A stretch of 64,000 nucleotides of DNA, taken from the NCBI RefSeq assembly GCF_021129235.1, contig NZ_JAJOMA010000003.1, positions 248,001 to 312,000 on the forward strand. The letters are read 5' to 3'. A program made the translations under genes and the position numbers. Source of the DNA: Kineosporia mesophila. GTDB taxonomy: Bacteria > Actinomycetota > Actinomycetes > Actinomycetales > Kineosporiaceae. Position 1 is the stretch's first letter, and each line of letters begins with the position of its first letter. A model generated the notes under the pieces. The model made no database searches. It was not told where the DNA came from and was given only the letters and a program-made list of their open reading frames with translations. Shown piece after piece: positions 48,679-57,607 of the stretch.

Positions 48679-49286
48679 CCGGCGGCCTTTCCGGACGGAC
48701 GCGTCCGCAGCCGTTCGCGGCGGGCCAGCACGGCGGACGCCTGACGCAGGTAGAGCAGGGCCGACCACCAGTACAGCGACGTGCCCCACCAGGCGAAGGC
48801 CCAGCCGACGGGCTGCGCGACATCGGCGACCCCACCGTCGAAGTCGCCGAGCAGCAGCAGGGGGAAGGCGTAGAGCAGGCAGGCGGTGGCCGCCTTGCCC
48901 AGGAAGCTGACCTCGAGGGGACGGCGCTCGTCGGGCGTCATCAGCAGCAGCGAGCAGACCAGCACCGCGTCGCGGGCGATCAGCAGCAGCACCAGCCACC
49001 ACGGGATCACCTCCCGGTAGGCCAGGCCCAGCAGGGTGGTGAGGATGTAGAGACGGTCGGCGATCGGGTCGAGCATCTGCCCGAGCCGGGTCGTCTGCCC
49101 CCAGCGCCGGGCCAGATTGCCGTCGAGGTAGTCGGTGAAGCCGCTGATCATGAGCACGGCGATCGCCCAGCCGTTCTGCCCCACGACGATCAGCACGGCG
49201 AACACCGGCACCAGCATCAGACGGCCGAAACTGAGCAGGTTGGGGATGTTGAGCACCCGTGCGCCGCCCACCGGGTTCTCTCCCAC
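48675..49286 (-). CDS. CDP-alcohol phosphatidyltransferase (PgsA-type)
   Basis: A 203-residue membrane enzyme. The GTG at 49286 is decided by AGGAGG eight bases upstream (49300-49295). The catalytic motif D-G-x2-A-R-x8-G-x3-D-x3-D is intact in DYLDGNLARRWGQTTRLGQMLDPIADR. About five or six membrane helices are predicted. It joins a CDP-activated lipid to an alcohol such as glycerol-3-phosphate; Rv1822 (pgsA2) holds the same place in M. tuberculosis. It is the first gene of the block. Confidence 0.9.
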   Translation of the reverse strand: MGENPVGGARVLNIPNLLSFGRLMLVPVFAVLIVVGQNGWAIAVLMISGFTDYLDGNLARRWGQTTRLGQMLDPIADRLYILTTLLGLAYREVIPWWLVLLLIARDAVLVCSLLLMTPDERRPLEVSFLGKAATACLLYAFPLLLLGDFDGGVADVAQPVGWAFAWWGTSLYWWSALLYLRQASAVLARRERLRTRPSGKAAG

Positions 49287-49624
49287 CTGTAGTTCCTCCT
49301 CCGACGATCTCCCCCGGTCACGCACCCGCAAGGCCGACATCACCTCGAAGATCTGCGCGGCACAGCCTACGGGCAGGCACCGACAGCCTTGGGCAAGGGA
49401 GGGGCGGACCGGCCCGGCCGATCGCGAACCGTTGCCGACTGCGGTCAGGCCAATACCACATCGCACTCATCCGTGTCCCGCCGAAACCCCGCGTGGAAAC
49501 CACCCGGGTGACCCGCGTCCGGTATAAATCTCTTTCGGGTTTATCGGGCATCGGGCATCATTCACTCCTTATGCTGTGTTCGAAGCTGCACTCGGTGTAA
49601 CCGGCCAGGGCGAGGGAGGGCAGC
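49287..49624. other. 338-base divergent intergenic region
   Basis: It separates the phosphatidyltransferase (minus) and the GGDEF protein (plus). I see no gene in it. It contains TATAAA at 49523-49528 and TATGCT at 49570-49575, both possible -10 elements for the plus-strand gene, and a tandem TCGGGCA repeat (49544-49557) between them. Confidence 0.5.
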
Positions 49625-52549
49625 GTGAGCTCGATACCTGGCGGTGCCGTTCCCGTACCCGGGGTGGATCTGCCCGGAGTGGATCTGCCCGGTGCCATCA
49701 GTTCCGGTGTGACCAGCTCCGGTGTGACCAGGGTCCCCGGCATCGTCCAGATCGTCGGGATCGCCCTCGCGGGCCTCACCGTCATCTCCCTCACCGGCCT
49801 GCTCGACGACTTCGCCGACCACACGCTCGACGACGTGAACCGGCTGCTCGCCGGCGGCCTGGCCACGGGCTGCATGCTGTACGCCCGGCCCCCGGCGGCC
49901 CGGGTCCGGGGCGGCGACCGTAGCTGGCGCCTCCTGCTGGCCGGCGGCACGGGCATCTGGACCACGACCCAGCTGATCGGTCACCACCTCGGGTCCCCGG
50001 CCCTCACCGTCACCGGCCGGCTGGCCCTGCCCGCACTCGCTCTGCCCGCGCTGATCCTGCCCGCGCTCCGGCCCGCGCCGCCCCGTCCGCCGCATCGGCA
50101 CCGACCCGCCGAGCCGACCGACCGGCCGTTCCACGAGGTCGTGGGCGCGCTCGACACCGTCGTCGTGATCAGCTCCCTGTTCCTGCTCTTCTGGGTGACC
50201 ACGTTGCGCGCCACCCTCCGGACCGGCGCGCTCGACCTCATCGCCGCCCTGGCCGACCTCGTCCTCGTCGCGCTGGTGCTCCTGACCGCCCGCTTCCGTT
50301 CCCTCGACCGCGCCCAGACACCTTCCCTGCTCGGTCTCGGCCTGGTGACGCTCGCGGTGGCCGACAGCCACGTGGGCCGCCCGGCCGCCCCCGCGGTCCC
50401 GAACCTTCTTGACCTGGTCCTGCTCACCGGGCTGGGTCTCATCGCCGCCGGGGCTCTCACCGACGCAAGCCCGCGGCGCCCGGGCGTCACACTCCCGGAC
50501 CGCTTCTTCCACCGGCTGCCCTACCTGTCCCTGATACTCGCCTCCGTCCTGGTGGCCGGGCAGTTGCTGTCCCGGTCGGCCCTCGATCCGGTCGAGACCG
50601 TCCTGGCCACCGCTCTGGTGGTGGCCGTCGTGCTGCGGCAGCTGTTCACCGGTCTCGACAACGTGCGCCTGGTGGCGCAGCTACGTGAGAGCCAGGACCG
50701 GCTGCGCGCCCAGGCCTTCCACGACTCCCTCACCGGCCTGCCCAACCGCGCGCTGTTCGACCAGCGGCTGCGCCACGCCATCCGGGGCGGGCGGCCGCTG
50801 GGTCTGCTCTTCTGCGACCTCGACGACTTCAAGGCGGTGAACGATCGCCTCGGTCACACCGTCGGCGACGATCTGCTGCGCGCGGTGGGCGACCGGCTGC
50901 GTGACTGTGTGGGCCCCGGCGACACCGTCGCGCGGCTGGGTGGCGACGAGTTCGCCGTCCTGATGGAAGACGCCACCGAGGGGCCTGATGTGATCGGCCG
51001 CCGTATCCTCGCATCGGTCGGAAAACCTTTTCAGCTCACGCATCACGGCCAGGAGGCACGGGTGCGGGTCGGAGCCAGCGTGGGAGTGGCCGTGCTGGAC
51101 CGGGTGGCCCCCGACGCATCCCCCGAAAGTCTGCTCGCGGGCGTCGATCAAGCGATGTACGCGGCCAAGAGACGAGGCAAGAACCAGTTGGTCACCTTCC
51201 GCACCGGTTCCGGCGATCGCACCGGCCAGGACCGTTACCTGCCCCTGCTCGACCCGGCGGCACCCCCGGAACAGCCTGTCCCGGAACAACAACGAGCAGA
51301 GGACGCCGCCCCAACGCCAGTGGTCGGCTCACCGACACCTCCTCCCGGGCTGCCCCGCCTGATGGACCCGCCGACCGGGCCGATCCCCCGCCCCGGGTCC
51401 CGTCCGGTGACCGGTGGGCTGACCACCCCGGCCGCCGTCTACCGCGCGTCCGGCCAGGCCCGGCCGGAACCGCCGAGGCCGGTGCCCTCACCGGAAGACG
51501 CGAAGGAGGCGGAGAAGGAGAAACTCGTCGCCGCCACGCAGCGCGACACCGAGCGCTGGATGGCCGACTACGAGGAGTCCGAGCGCCGCGAGTCCGAGCG
51601 GAACGCCGCCGAGATGCGCGCTTTCGAGGCACTGCAGATCGAGGCCGAGGTGCGGGCCGGCACCCGGCCGGAGGCCGAGATCATCCCGTTCGGCCGGGCC
51701 GCCGAACTGAAACAGAAGGCGCGCGAGAGCGCCGGGGCGACCACCTCGTCCTCTGTTGATGCTGTTGACGAGACCCTGGAGCGCGCGGACCAGCTGGCCA
51801 CGCTCTCGCTCGACCACATCGACGTGCTGTACCGCCCGGTGCTCGACCTGAAGACCGGCAAACTGCAAGCCCTCTCGTCGACGGTGCGCTGGCGCCACCC
51901 GGTGCACGGAATGATGGCCCCCGACTCCCTGATGGCCGCCGCGGAGCACGCCGGTCTCCGAAGGGCACTGGAAGAGCGGCTCTTCGACGCGATCTGCCAC
52001 GACATCGCCCTGCTGCGCAAGGCCCCGGCCTGGGACACCCTGACCGCCCACGTGCCGCTGAACGCGTCCTACATCACGCAGGAGCGCCTGGTGATCGTGG
52101 TCGAGCGCACTCTGCGGCGACACGAACTGCCCGGCAGCGCCCTGGTGCTGCACCTCACCGAGACCCGCCCGGTGAACAACCTGACCTCTGCCGCGAGCGT
52201 TCTCGACCGCATCACCGCTCTCGGCGTGGGCGTCGGCCTGGACGCGTTCGGCGCGGGCGCGAGCGGTCTGGGCCTACTGACCCATCTGCCCATCGGCTCG
52301 ATCGTGCTGGACGAGTCGCTGACCACGGCCGATCCGGACAGCCGGGCCGCCCGGGTCCTGGCCGGCACGATCGCCATGACCCCGGGCCTCGACCTGCTCC
52401 TGATCGCCGACGGCGTCGATCATCAGGAGCAGGCCGACCGGCTGAGCGCCCTGGGCGTGCACCAGGCCCAGGGACCGCTCTACGGACAGCCGGTGCCGCT
52501 GCCGGAGCTCGACCTCCGGCGACTGCTGACGGCCCCTAGTCGCCCTTGA
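49625..52549 (+). CDS. Membrane GGDEF protein with a degenerate EAL domain
   Basis: A 974-residue protein from the GTG at 49625, preceded by GGGAGGG. An N-terminal region with 15-base repeats leads into about eight membrane helices (residues 38-345), then a GGDEF domain with an intact LGGDEFAVL (439-443). A long Pro/Glu/Arg-rich linker (about 515-715) is followed by an EAL-like domain (about 725-970) in which the motifs are altered: EAL reads ALS, LEITE reads LHLTE, DDFG reads DAFG, and EGVE reads DGVD. It is probably a cyclase that senses c-di-GMP through the inactive EAL part. Confidence 0.9.
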   Translation: MSSIPGGAVPVPGVDLPGVDLPGAISSGVTSSGVTRVPGIVQIVGIALAGLTVISLTGLLDDFADHTLDDVNRLLAGGLATGCMLYARPPAARVRGGDRSWRLLLAGGTGIWTTTQLIGHHLGSPALTVTGRLALPALALPALILPALRPAPPRPPHRHRPAEPTDRPFHEVVGALDTVVVISSLFLLFWVTTLRATLRTGALDLIAALADLVLVALVLLTARFRSLDRAQTPSLLGLGLVTLAVADSHVGRPAAPAVPNLLDLVLLTGLGLIAAGALTDASPRRPGVTLPDRFFHRLPYLSLILASVLVAGQLLSRSALDPVETVLATALVVAVVLRQLFTGLDNVRLVAQLRESQDRLRAQAFHDSLTGLPNRALFDQRLRHAIRGGRPLGLLFCDLDDFKAVNDRLGHTVGDDLLRAVGDRLRDCVGPGDTVARLGGDEFAVLMEDATEGPDVIGRRILASVGKPFQLTHHGQEARVRVGASVGVAVLDRVAPDASPESLLAGVDQAMYAAKRRGKNQLVTFRTGSGDRTGQDRYLPLLDPAAPPEQPVPEQQRAEDAAPTPVVGSPTPPPGLPRLMDPPTGPIPRPGSRPVTGGLTTPAAVYRASGQARPEPPRPVPSPEDAKEAEKEKLVAATQRDTERWMADYEESERRESERNAAEMRAFEALQIEAEVRAGTRPEAEIIPFGRAAELKQKARESAGATTSSSVDAVDETLERADQLATLSLDHIDVLYRPVLDLKTGKLQALSSTVRWRHPVHGMMAPDSLMAAAEHAGLRRALEERLFDAICHDIALLRKAPAWDTLTAHVPLNASYITQERLVIVVERTLRRHELPGSALVLHLTETRPVNNLTSAASVLDRITALGVGVGLDAFGAGASGLGLLTHLPIGSIVLDESLTTADPDSRAARVLAGTIAMTPGLDLLLIADGVDHQEQADRLSALGVHQAQGPLYGQPVPLPELDLRRLLTAPSRP
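49664..49731 (+). repeat. Two pairs of 15-base tandem repeats inside the GGDEF gene
   Basis: GTGGATCTGCCCGG occurs at 49664 and 49679, and TCCGGTGTGACCAG at 49703 and 49718, each with a 15-base period. They encode VDLPG-VDLPG and SSGVT-SSGVT in the protein's N-terminus and may vary in number between strains. Confidence 0.75.
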
Positions 52550-53723
52550 CGTTCAGGATCTGGTGCAGCGTGTGCTGCACCTCGACCAGGTCGGCGGCGT
52601 CGGCCATCACCTGGTCGATGTCCTTGTACGCCGCCGGGATCTCGTCGATGAACGCGTCGGTGTCCCGGTACTCGATGCCCTTCATCGCCACCCGCAGGTC
52701 GTCGATGCTGAACTTCTTCCGGGCCGCGGTCCGGGAGAAGTTCCGGCCCGCACCGTGCGGCGAGGAGTTGAGCGAGAGCTTGTTGCCCTTGCCCGTCACC
52801 ACGTAGCTGGCCGTGCCCATCGACCCCGGGATCAGGCCCGGCCGGCCCTCGTCGGCCTGGATCGCACCCTTCCGGCTGATCCAGAGGTTCTTGCCGTAGT
52901 GGTTCTCCTGCTGGGTGAAATTGTGATGGCAGTTGATCAGTTCGAGGTCCTGCACCGGCTCATCCATGAAGTCGGCGACGCACAGCATCAGCCGGTGCAT
53001 CATCTCCTCCCGGTTGGCCAGCGCGAAGTCCTGGGCCCAGCGCATCTGGTTGATGTACGCCCAGAACTCGTCCGTGTCCTGCACCAGGTAGGCCAGGTCG
53101 AGGTCGGGCAGGTTGATGTGCCACTTCTCCATCTGGGCCCGGGCGACCTTGATGTGCCTCTGCGCGATCAGGTTTCCCACCCCCCGCGAACCCGAGTGCA
53201 GGAACAGCCAGACGGTTCCCGTCTCGTCCGCCGTCACCTCGATGAAGTGGTTACCCGAACCGAGGCTGCCCAGCTGCCGCTTCCACTTCCCGGTGTAGGA
53301 CGCCGGGTCGAAGCCCACCTTGTCGGCCTTGGCGGCCAGCTCGTCCACCCGCTGCGCGACCACCGGCTCGAGCACCCGCTGATCCGTGTTGTAACCACCC
53401 GCCGACAGCGGAATCTCGCGTTCGATCGCAACCCGCAGCACGCTCAGGTCACCCTGGGCGCGGATCTGCTCCTCGGTCCACTGCGTGCGCACCGCGATCA
53501 TGCCGCAGCCGATGTCCACCCCGACCGCGGCCGGGATGATCGCCCGGTCGGTCGGGATGACCGAGCCGACGGTCGCCCCCTTGCCCAGGTGGGCGTCGGG
53601 CATCAGTGCGAGATGCGGGAAGATGAAGGGCATCTGGGAAGCACGGACGGCTTGGTCCCGCGTCTTCTCCTCCAGGATGCTCGCCCAGTTGAAGATCTTC
53701 TCTCCCAGACGCTGCACAGTCAC
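52536..53723 (-). CDS. rtcB: RNA ligase RtcB
   Basis: A 395-residue protein with the full RtcB motif set: DIGCGMIAV (metal cysteine), GSLGSGNHFIEV, HSGSRGVGN, HHNFTQQENHYGKNLWISRKGAI and PGSMGTASYVVTGKGN. The guanylated histidine is in SSPHGAGRNFSR. It joins 2',3'-cyclic phosphate or 3'-phosphate RNA ends to 5'-OH using GTP and manganese. No rtcA, archease or rtcR gene is adjacent. The 3' end overlaps the convergent GGDEF gene by 14 bases. Confidence 0.95.
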   Translation of the reverse strand: MTVQRLGEKIFNWASILEEKTRDQAVRASQMPFIFPHLALMPDAHLGKGATVGSVIPTDRAIIPAAVGVDIGCGMIAVRTQWTEEQIRAQGDLSVLRVAIEREIPLSAGGYNTDQRVLEPVVAQRVDELAAKADKVGFDPASYTGKWKRQLGSLGSGNHFIEVTADETGTVWLFLHSGSRGVGNLIAQRHIKVARAQMEKWHINLPDLDLAYLVQDTDEFWAYINQMRWAQDFALANREEMMHRLMLCVADFMDEPVQDLELINCHHNFTQQENHYGKNLWISRKGAIQADEGRPGLIPGSMGTASYVVTGKGNKLSLNSSPHGAGRNFSRTAARKKFSIDDLRVAMKGIEYRDTDAFIDEIPAAYKDIDQVMADAADLVEVQHTLHQILNVKGD

Positions 53724-53878
53724 CTTGCCACCTCCCAGTCATGTCTCACCCCAGCGGTAAGTTCGGACCGAGCATGACGGGCGATTCAGGTAACAGTCCA
53801 GTTAATTAGCGCCGGGCCCCGGCCTGCCGTTCGGCGCTTCATCCGGTTGTGACCGTTAGGTGCTGGTGCCGGAAATGA

Positions 53879-53903
53879 GGCAGGGCGAAGGTGGCGCCCT
53901 GCC
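53879..53903 (+). promoter_or_regulatory. Leader hairpin before the amino-acid permease
   Basis: The 9-base arms GGCAGGGCG and CGCCCTGCC are perfect, with a 7-base loop, ending 37 bases before the permease ATG. It may be a leader structure or a weak terminator. The rest of the 217-base gap to rtcB shows no gene. Confidence 0.45.
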
Positions 53904-53940
53904 TGAAAGCCCTGCACGCTTCTCACGCTCGAGGAGTCCG

Positions 53941-55542
53941 ATGTCTGACAGCACACCCGGCGACGACGAATCCGTCCTCGCCGGCCTCGGCTACAAACAG
54001 GAGCTGCACCGTTCCTGGTCCGGTTTCTCGAACTTCGCCATCTCGTTCAGCATCATCTCGATCCTGGCCGGGTGCTTCACCACCTTCGGCCAGGCCTGGA
54101 ACAACGGTGGCCCGATCGCCATCTCGATCGGCTGGCCGGTGATCTCGGCCTTCATCCTGATCATCGGGTTCTGCATGGCCGAGCTGGTGTCGGCCTACCC
54201 GACGTCCGGCGGGATCTACTGGTGGGCGGCCAAACTCGGCGGGGCCAAGGCCGGTTACTACACCGGCTGGCTGAACCTCGTCGGCCTGGTCGCGATCCTG
54301 GCATCGGTGGCGTACGGCGCGGCGATCTACCTGAACACGTTCATCGACCTGTTCTCCGACGGGTACGCCACCGGCTTCCTCGGGGGCAACTACCTCTACC
54401 AGCAGTTCTTCTGGTTCGCCGCGCTGATGGTGCTGATCACGGCGGTGAACATCTTCAGCTCGCACCTGCTGGCCGTCATCAACAACGTGTCGGTCTGGTG
54501 GCACGTGTTCGGCGCGCTGATCGTGGTGCTCGTGCTGATCTTCGGGCCGGACTCGCACCAGAGCCTGTCGTTCGTGTTCACCGAGCGCATCAACAACGCC
54601 GGCATCGGCAAGGACGGCGACGTCACCTTCTGGTTCTACGTGCTGCCGCTGGGCTTCCTGCTCACGCAGTACACGATCACCGGGTACGACGCCTCGGCCC
54701 ACCTGTCCGAGGAGACTCAGGGGGCGGCGAACGCCGCGGCCAAGGGCATCTGGCAGTCGATCCTCTACTCCGCGATCGGCGGCTGGATCCTGCTGCTGGC
54801 CTTCCTCTTCGCGGCGACCGAGACCGACGTCATCAATTCGTTCGATCCGGAGGTGAACCCGTACGGCGGCGGCAGCGTGCTGTCGGTGCTGGCCACCTCG
54901 CTCTCCCCGGCGCTGTTCAAGCTGGTCGTCTTCATCAGCATGAGCGGCCAGATCTACTGCTCCACGGCCTGCATGACCTCGACCTCGCGGATGCTGTTCG
55001 CCTTCAGCCGCGACCGGGCCGTCCCGGGCTCGGGTCTGTGGTCGAAGGTCGACGCCAAGGGGGTGCCGCGCAACGCCGTTCTGGCCGGCGCCGGTGCGGC
55101 CGTGGTGCTGACCCTGCCCGCGCTGTACGAGAGCCCGTCCGGGGCCCCGACCGCCTTCTACGCGGTGGTCTCGATCGGCGTGATCGGCCTGTACCTGGCC
55201 TTCGCCATCCCGATCTACCTGCGCTGGAAGGCCGGCGACGGATGGCAGCCGGGTCCGTGGACCCTGGGTTCGAAGTACCGCTGGATGAGCCTGCTCGCGG
55301 TCGCCGAGATCGCCGTGACCTCGGTGTACTTCGTACTGCCGTTCTCACCGGACGGCTGGCCCGGGGACACCTTCACCTGGACCGCCGTCAACTACGCGCC
55401 CATCGTGCTCGTCGCGCTGCTGCTCGCCCTGTTCATCGGCTGGCACGTCTCGGTCAAGCACTGGTTCACCGGGCCGCGCAGCAACGTCGACCTCCCGGAC
55501 CGGCAGATCGAGGCCCCGGCCGTGACCGAGACCGACGTCTGA
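53941..55542 (+). CDS. Amino acid/GABA permease (APC superfamily)
   Basis: A 533-residue protein; GAGGAG lies six bases before the ATG. Twelve membrane segments are readable. The opening YKQELHRSWSGFSNFAISFSIISILAG is typical of the amino acid/choline transporter branch, which includes GABA permeases. GYDASAHLSEETQGA in the middle is the conserved loop of that branch, and CMTSTSRMLFAFSRDRAVPGSGLWSKV follows. It imports an amino acid, choline or GABA-like compound. It ends 18 bases before the convergent MFS gene. Confidence 0.9.
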   Translation: MSDSTPGDDESVLAGLGYKQELHRSWSGFSNFAISFSIISILAGCFTTFGQAWNNGGPIAISIGWPVISAFILIIGFCMAELVSAYPTSGGIYWWAAKLGGAKAGYYTGWLNLVGLVAILASVAYGAAIYLNTFIDLFSDGYATGFLGGNYLYQQFFWFAALMVLITAVNIFSSHLLAVINNVSVWWHVFGALIVVLVLIFGPDSHQSLSFVFTERINNAGIGKDGDVTFWFYVLPLGFLLTQYTITGYDASAHLSEETQGAANAAAKGIWQSILYSAIGGWILLLAFLFAATETDVINSFDPEVNPYGGGSVLSVLATSLSPALFKLVVFISMSGQIYCSTACMTSTSRMLFAFSRDRAVPGSGLWSKVDAKGVPRNAVLAGAGAAVVLTLPALYESPSGAPTAFYAVVSIGVIGLYLAFAIPIYLRWKAGDGWQPGPWTLGSKYRWMSLLAVAEIAVTSVYFVLPFSPDGWPGDTFTWTAVNYAPIVLVALLLALFIGWHVSVKHWFTGPRSNVDLPDRQIEAPAVTETDV

Positions 55543-55560
55543 CCGGTGACGGCTGCCGCG

Positions 55561-56793
55561 TCAGCGTGATCGACGCGGCAGCCGTCCGGCCAGCAGGGGA
55601 ACACAGGCGAAGACGGCCAGCCCCATGACCGTGAAGTAGAGACCGGCGGTCGGCAGCATCACCCCGCCCAGGGACGGCCCGGCGAAGAAACCGAGGTAAC
55701 GGATCTCGGCCACGCCGAAATAGGTTCCCTTGCGGTCGTCGTCGGCCAGTTCGTGCACGGCGATGTCGGGCAGCGGCAGCAGAACGCCCTCACCGAGCGT
55801 CCAGAGCACGATGCCGAGGTAGAGCAGGGGAAGGCCCAGCGAGGCACTGGCCCAGAAACATCCGAACGCCAGGGCGAAACCGACGCATCCGGCCAGGATC
55901 AGGCGGGCCCGGGGCACCCGGTCGGACAGCCAGGCGATCGGCATCTGGAACACCAGGGCCAGCACGGCATTGGCGATGAACAGCCCGGCGAACAGGTGCG
56001 CCGCCCGATCGCCCCATTCCCGCGCCATGAACAGCGGGATCATCGAGTCCAGCTGGGAGAACACGAAGAAGATGACGATGCCGGCGCCACTGGCCGCCAG
56101 CAGCCGCCGGTCCCGCAGGGCCTCCCGTAGCGGGAAGCGGCCCGCGCTGGTGGCCCGGGCGGTCTCCAGCGCCGTGAGCCGGGCCCGGAACAGCACGACG
56201 AACACCAGGTACGCGGTGTAGAACACCGCCGGAACCGCGAAGAACGCGGTGATGCTGGTCGTGTAGAGCACCCCGCCGATGGCCGGCCCGACGATCGCAC
56301 CGGCGCAGAGCACCATGTACCGCACCCGGAAGATCCGCCCGTCCGGATCCGCCGCCAGCGACATCAGTTTCTTGCCGCCGGGTTCCACGAGCAGCCGCGC
56401 CGCCCCCAGCCCGAGCAGGAGGGGCACGATCGCAGCGGTGGTGGACGCCTGAGCGAGGCCCGCGTAGATCAGGACATACCCGACGAGCCCCAGCAGCATC
56501 AGCGGGACGGCGCCGAACCGGTCGATCAGCAGACCCCCGAGCATCCCGCCGACCGAGGCGATCAGGGCGATCCCACCGACCACCCCACCGATGACCACCG
56601 CGGACAGGTCGGTGACGGCGTCCAGGTAGAGCGAGGCGAAGGGCAGCGCCGAGAAGAAGGCGATGGCGTTCAGCAGGGAGCCGGCGGTCAGCAGCCACTG
56701 GATGCCGTCGAGCTTCCACAAGGGTGCGGGCGCCGGGATGAGCTCGCCCAAGACGTGTTCCTTCCACCGCTGCGCCGACACTTCCTGGGCCAT
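55561..56793 (-). CDS. MFS transporter
   Basis: A 410-residue protein from the ATG at 56793; a start at 56838 is possible and has a G-rich stretch before it. Twelve hydrophobic segments are arranged as two sets of six. The loop between helices 2 and 3 reads GGLLIDRFGAVPLMLLG, a variant of the MFS GxLaDrxGrr motif, and the second-half copy is IAWLSDRVPRARLILAG. It is most likely an exporter, as the branch is similar to drug/solute efflux proteins; the substrate is unknown. It is divergent from a cyclase-family gene with overlapping starts. Confidence 0.85.
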   Translation of the reverse strand: MAQEVSAQRWKEHVLGELIPAPAPLWKLDGIQWLLTAGSLLNAIAFFSALPFASLYLDAVTDLSAVVIGGVVGGIALIASVGGMLGGLLIDRFGAVPLMLLGLVGYVLIYAGLAQASTTAAIVPLLLGLGAARLLVEPGGKKLMSLAADPDGRIFRVRYMVLCAGAIVGPAIGGVLYTTSITAFFAVPAVFYTAYLVFVVLFRARLTALETARATSAGRFPLREALRDRRLLAASGAGIVIFFVFSQLDSMIPLFMAREWGDRAAHLFAGLFIANAVLALVFQMPIAWLSDRVPRARLILAGCVGFALAFGCFWASASLGLPLLYLGIVLWTLGEGVLLPLPDIAVHELADDDRKGTYFGVAEIRYLGFFAGPSLGGVMLPTAGLYFTVMGLAVFACVPLLAGRLPRRSR

Positions 56794-57607
56794 GCTAATC
56801 ACCGTGATACCCCGAAGCCTGCGCCGCCCCTCCGCCATCCCCCGCGGCTATGACCAGGTCGATCCCCGCACGGCCACCCGCGTACCGCTCGGGCACGAGC
56901 TGTCCGGCACCAACCCGGTGTTCGACGGCGATCCGCCCTTCGCGGCCCGGGTGTTCGCCACGGTGCCCGAGGCCGGCTATCTGGTCGAGCAGATCACCAG
57001 CCTGGGAACCCATCTGGGCACCCACATCGACGTCCCCGCCCACTTCGTGCCGGGCGGCGCACGGCTCAGCGACCTGGACGAGTCGTGGACCCTCATGCCG
57101 CTGGCGGTGTTCGATGCCCCCGAGCCCGGTCGTTCGATAACTATGGACGACGTACACGCCTGGGAGCGCCGCTGGAGCCCGATTCCTTCCGGGGCCTGCG
57201 TGGTGCTCCGGACCGGCCACGCCCAGCTCTTCGGAACCCCCGAATACAGCATTCAAGCGGCCGGTTTCAGCGCCGACGGGGTCTCCTGGCTGTTCGGGAC
57301 GCGGCGGGTGCGGGCACTGGGCAGCGACACCTTCGGCCCCGACACCGACTCGTCGTTCGCGGCCACCCGGACCGCACTGGAAGCCGGCGGGGTGGTCCTG
57401 GCCAACCTCGGCCCCGGCCTGAACCGGATGAGAACACACGGCGACTGGATATCGGTCAACGCCCCCCGTCCCGCCTTCTCCGGATTCCCGGTCGGGGTGA
57501 CGGGTTTCACCGTCCCGGCGGCCGCTCACCGGCCTCCCCGAGCAGACCCCGCGACCGCCTCACCTCGTCCACCAACCGAGGCACCGCCTCAGGGGCCATC
57601 GCAATGA
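56792..57607 (+). CDS. Cyclase-family metal hydrolase, second copy
   Basis: About 271 residues from the ATG at 56792; a GTG at 56804 is the alternative, and neither has a clear ribosome-binding site. The signature HLGTHIDVPAHFVPGG gives the metal ligands, as in kynurenine formamidase, and LGHELSGTNPVFDGDPPF, LRTGHAQLF and GSDTFGPDTD fit the fold. The C-terminal Pro/Arg/Thr tail (about 30 residues) is unusual and lies in the region that overlaps the small convergent gene. It probably hydrolyses an amide or lactone. Confidence 0.82.
   Translation: MLITVIPRSLRRPSAIPRGYDQVDPRTATRVPLGHELSGTNPVFDGDPPFAARVFATVPEAGYLVEQITSLGTHLGTHIDVPAHFVPGGARLSDLDESWTLMPLAVFDAPEPGRSITMDDVHAWERRWSPIPSGACVVLRTGHAQLFGTPEYSIQAAGFSADGVSWLFGTRRVRALGSDTFGPDTDSSFAATRTALEAGGVVLANLGPGLNRMRTHGDWISVNAPRPAFSGFPVGVTGFTVPAAAHRPPRADPATASPRPPTEAPPQGPSQ

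Noticed and set aside
47800-49002. Long form of the DUF881 protein starting at 49002
   Set aside because: The upstream 108 codons run out of frame through the phosphatidyltransferase gene. The ATG at 48678 overlaps that gene's stop and begins the conserved protein.
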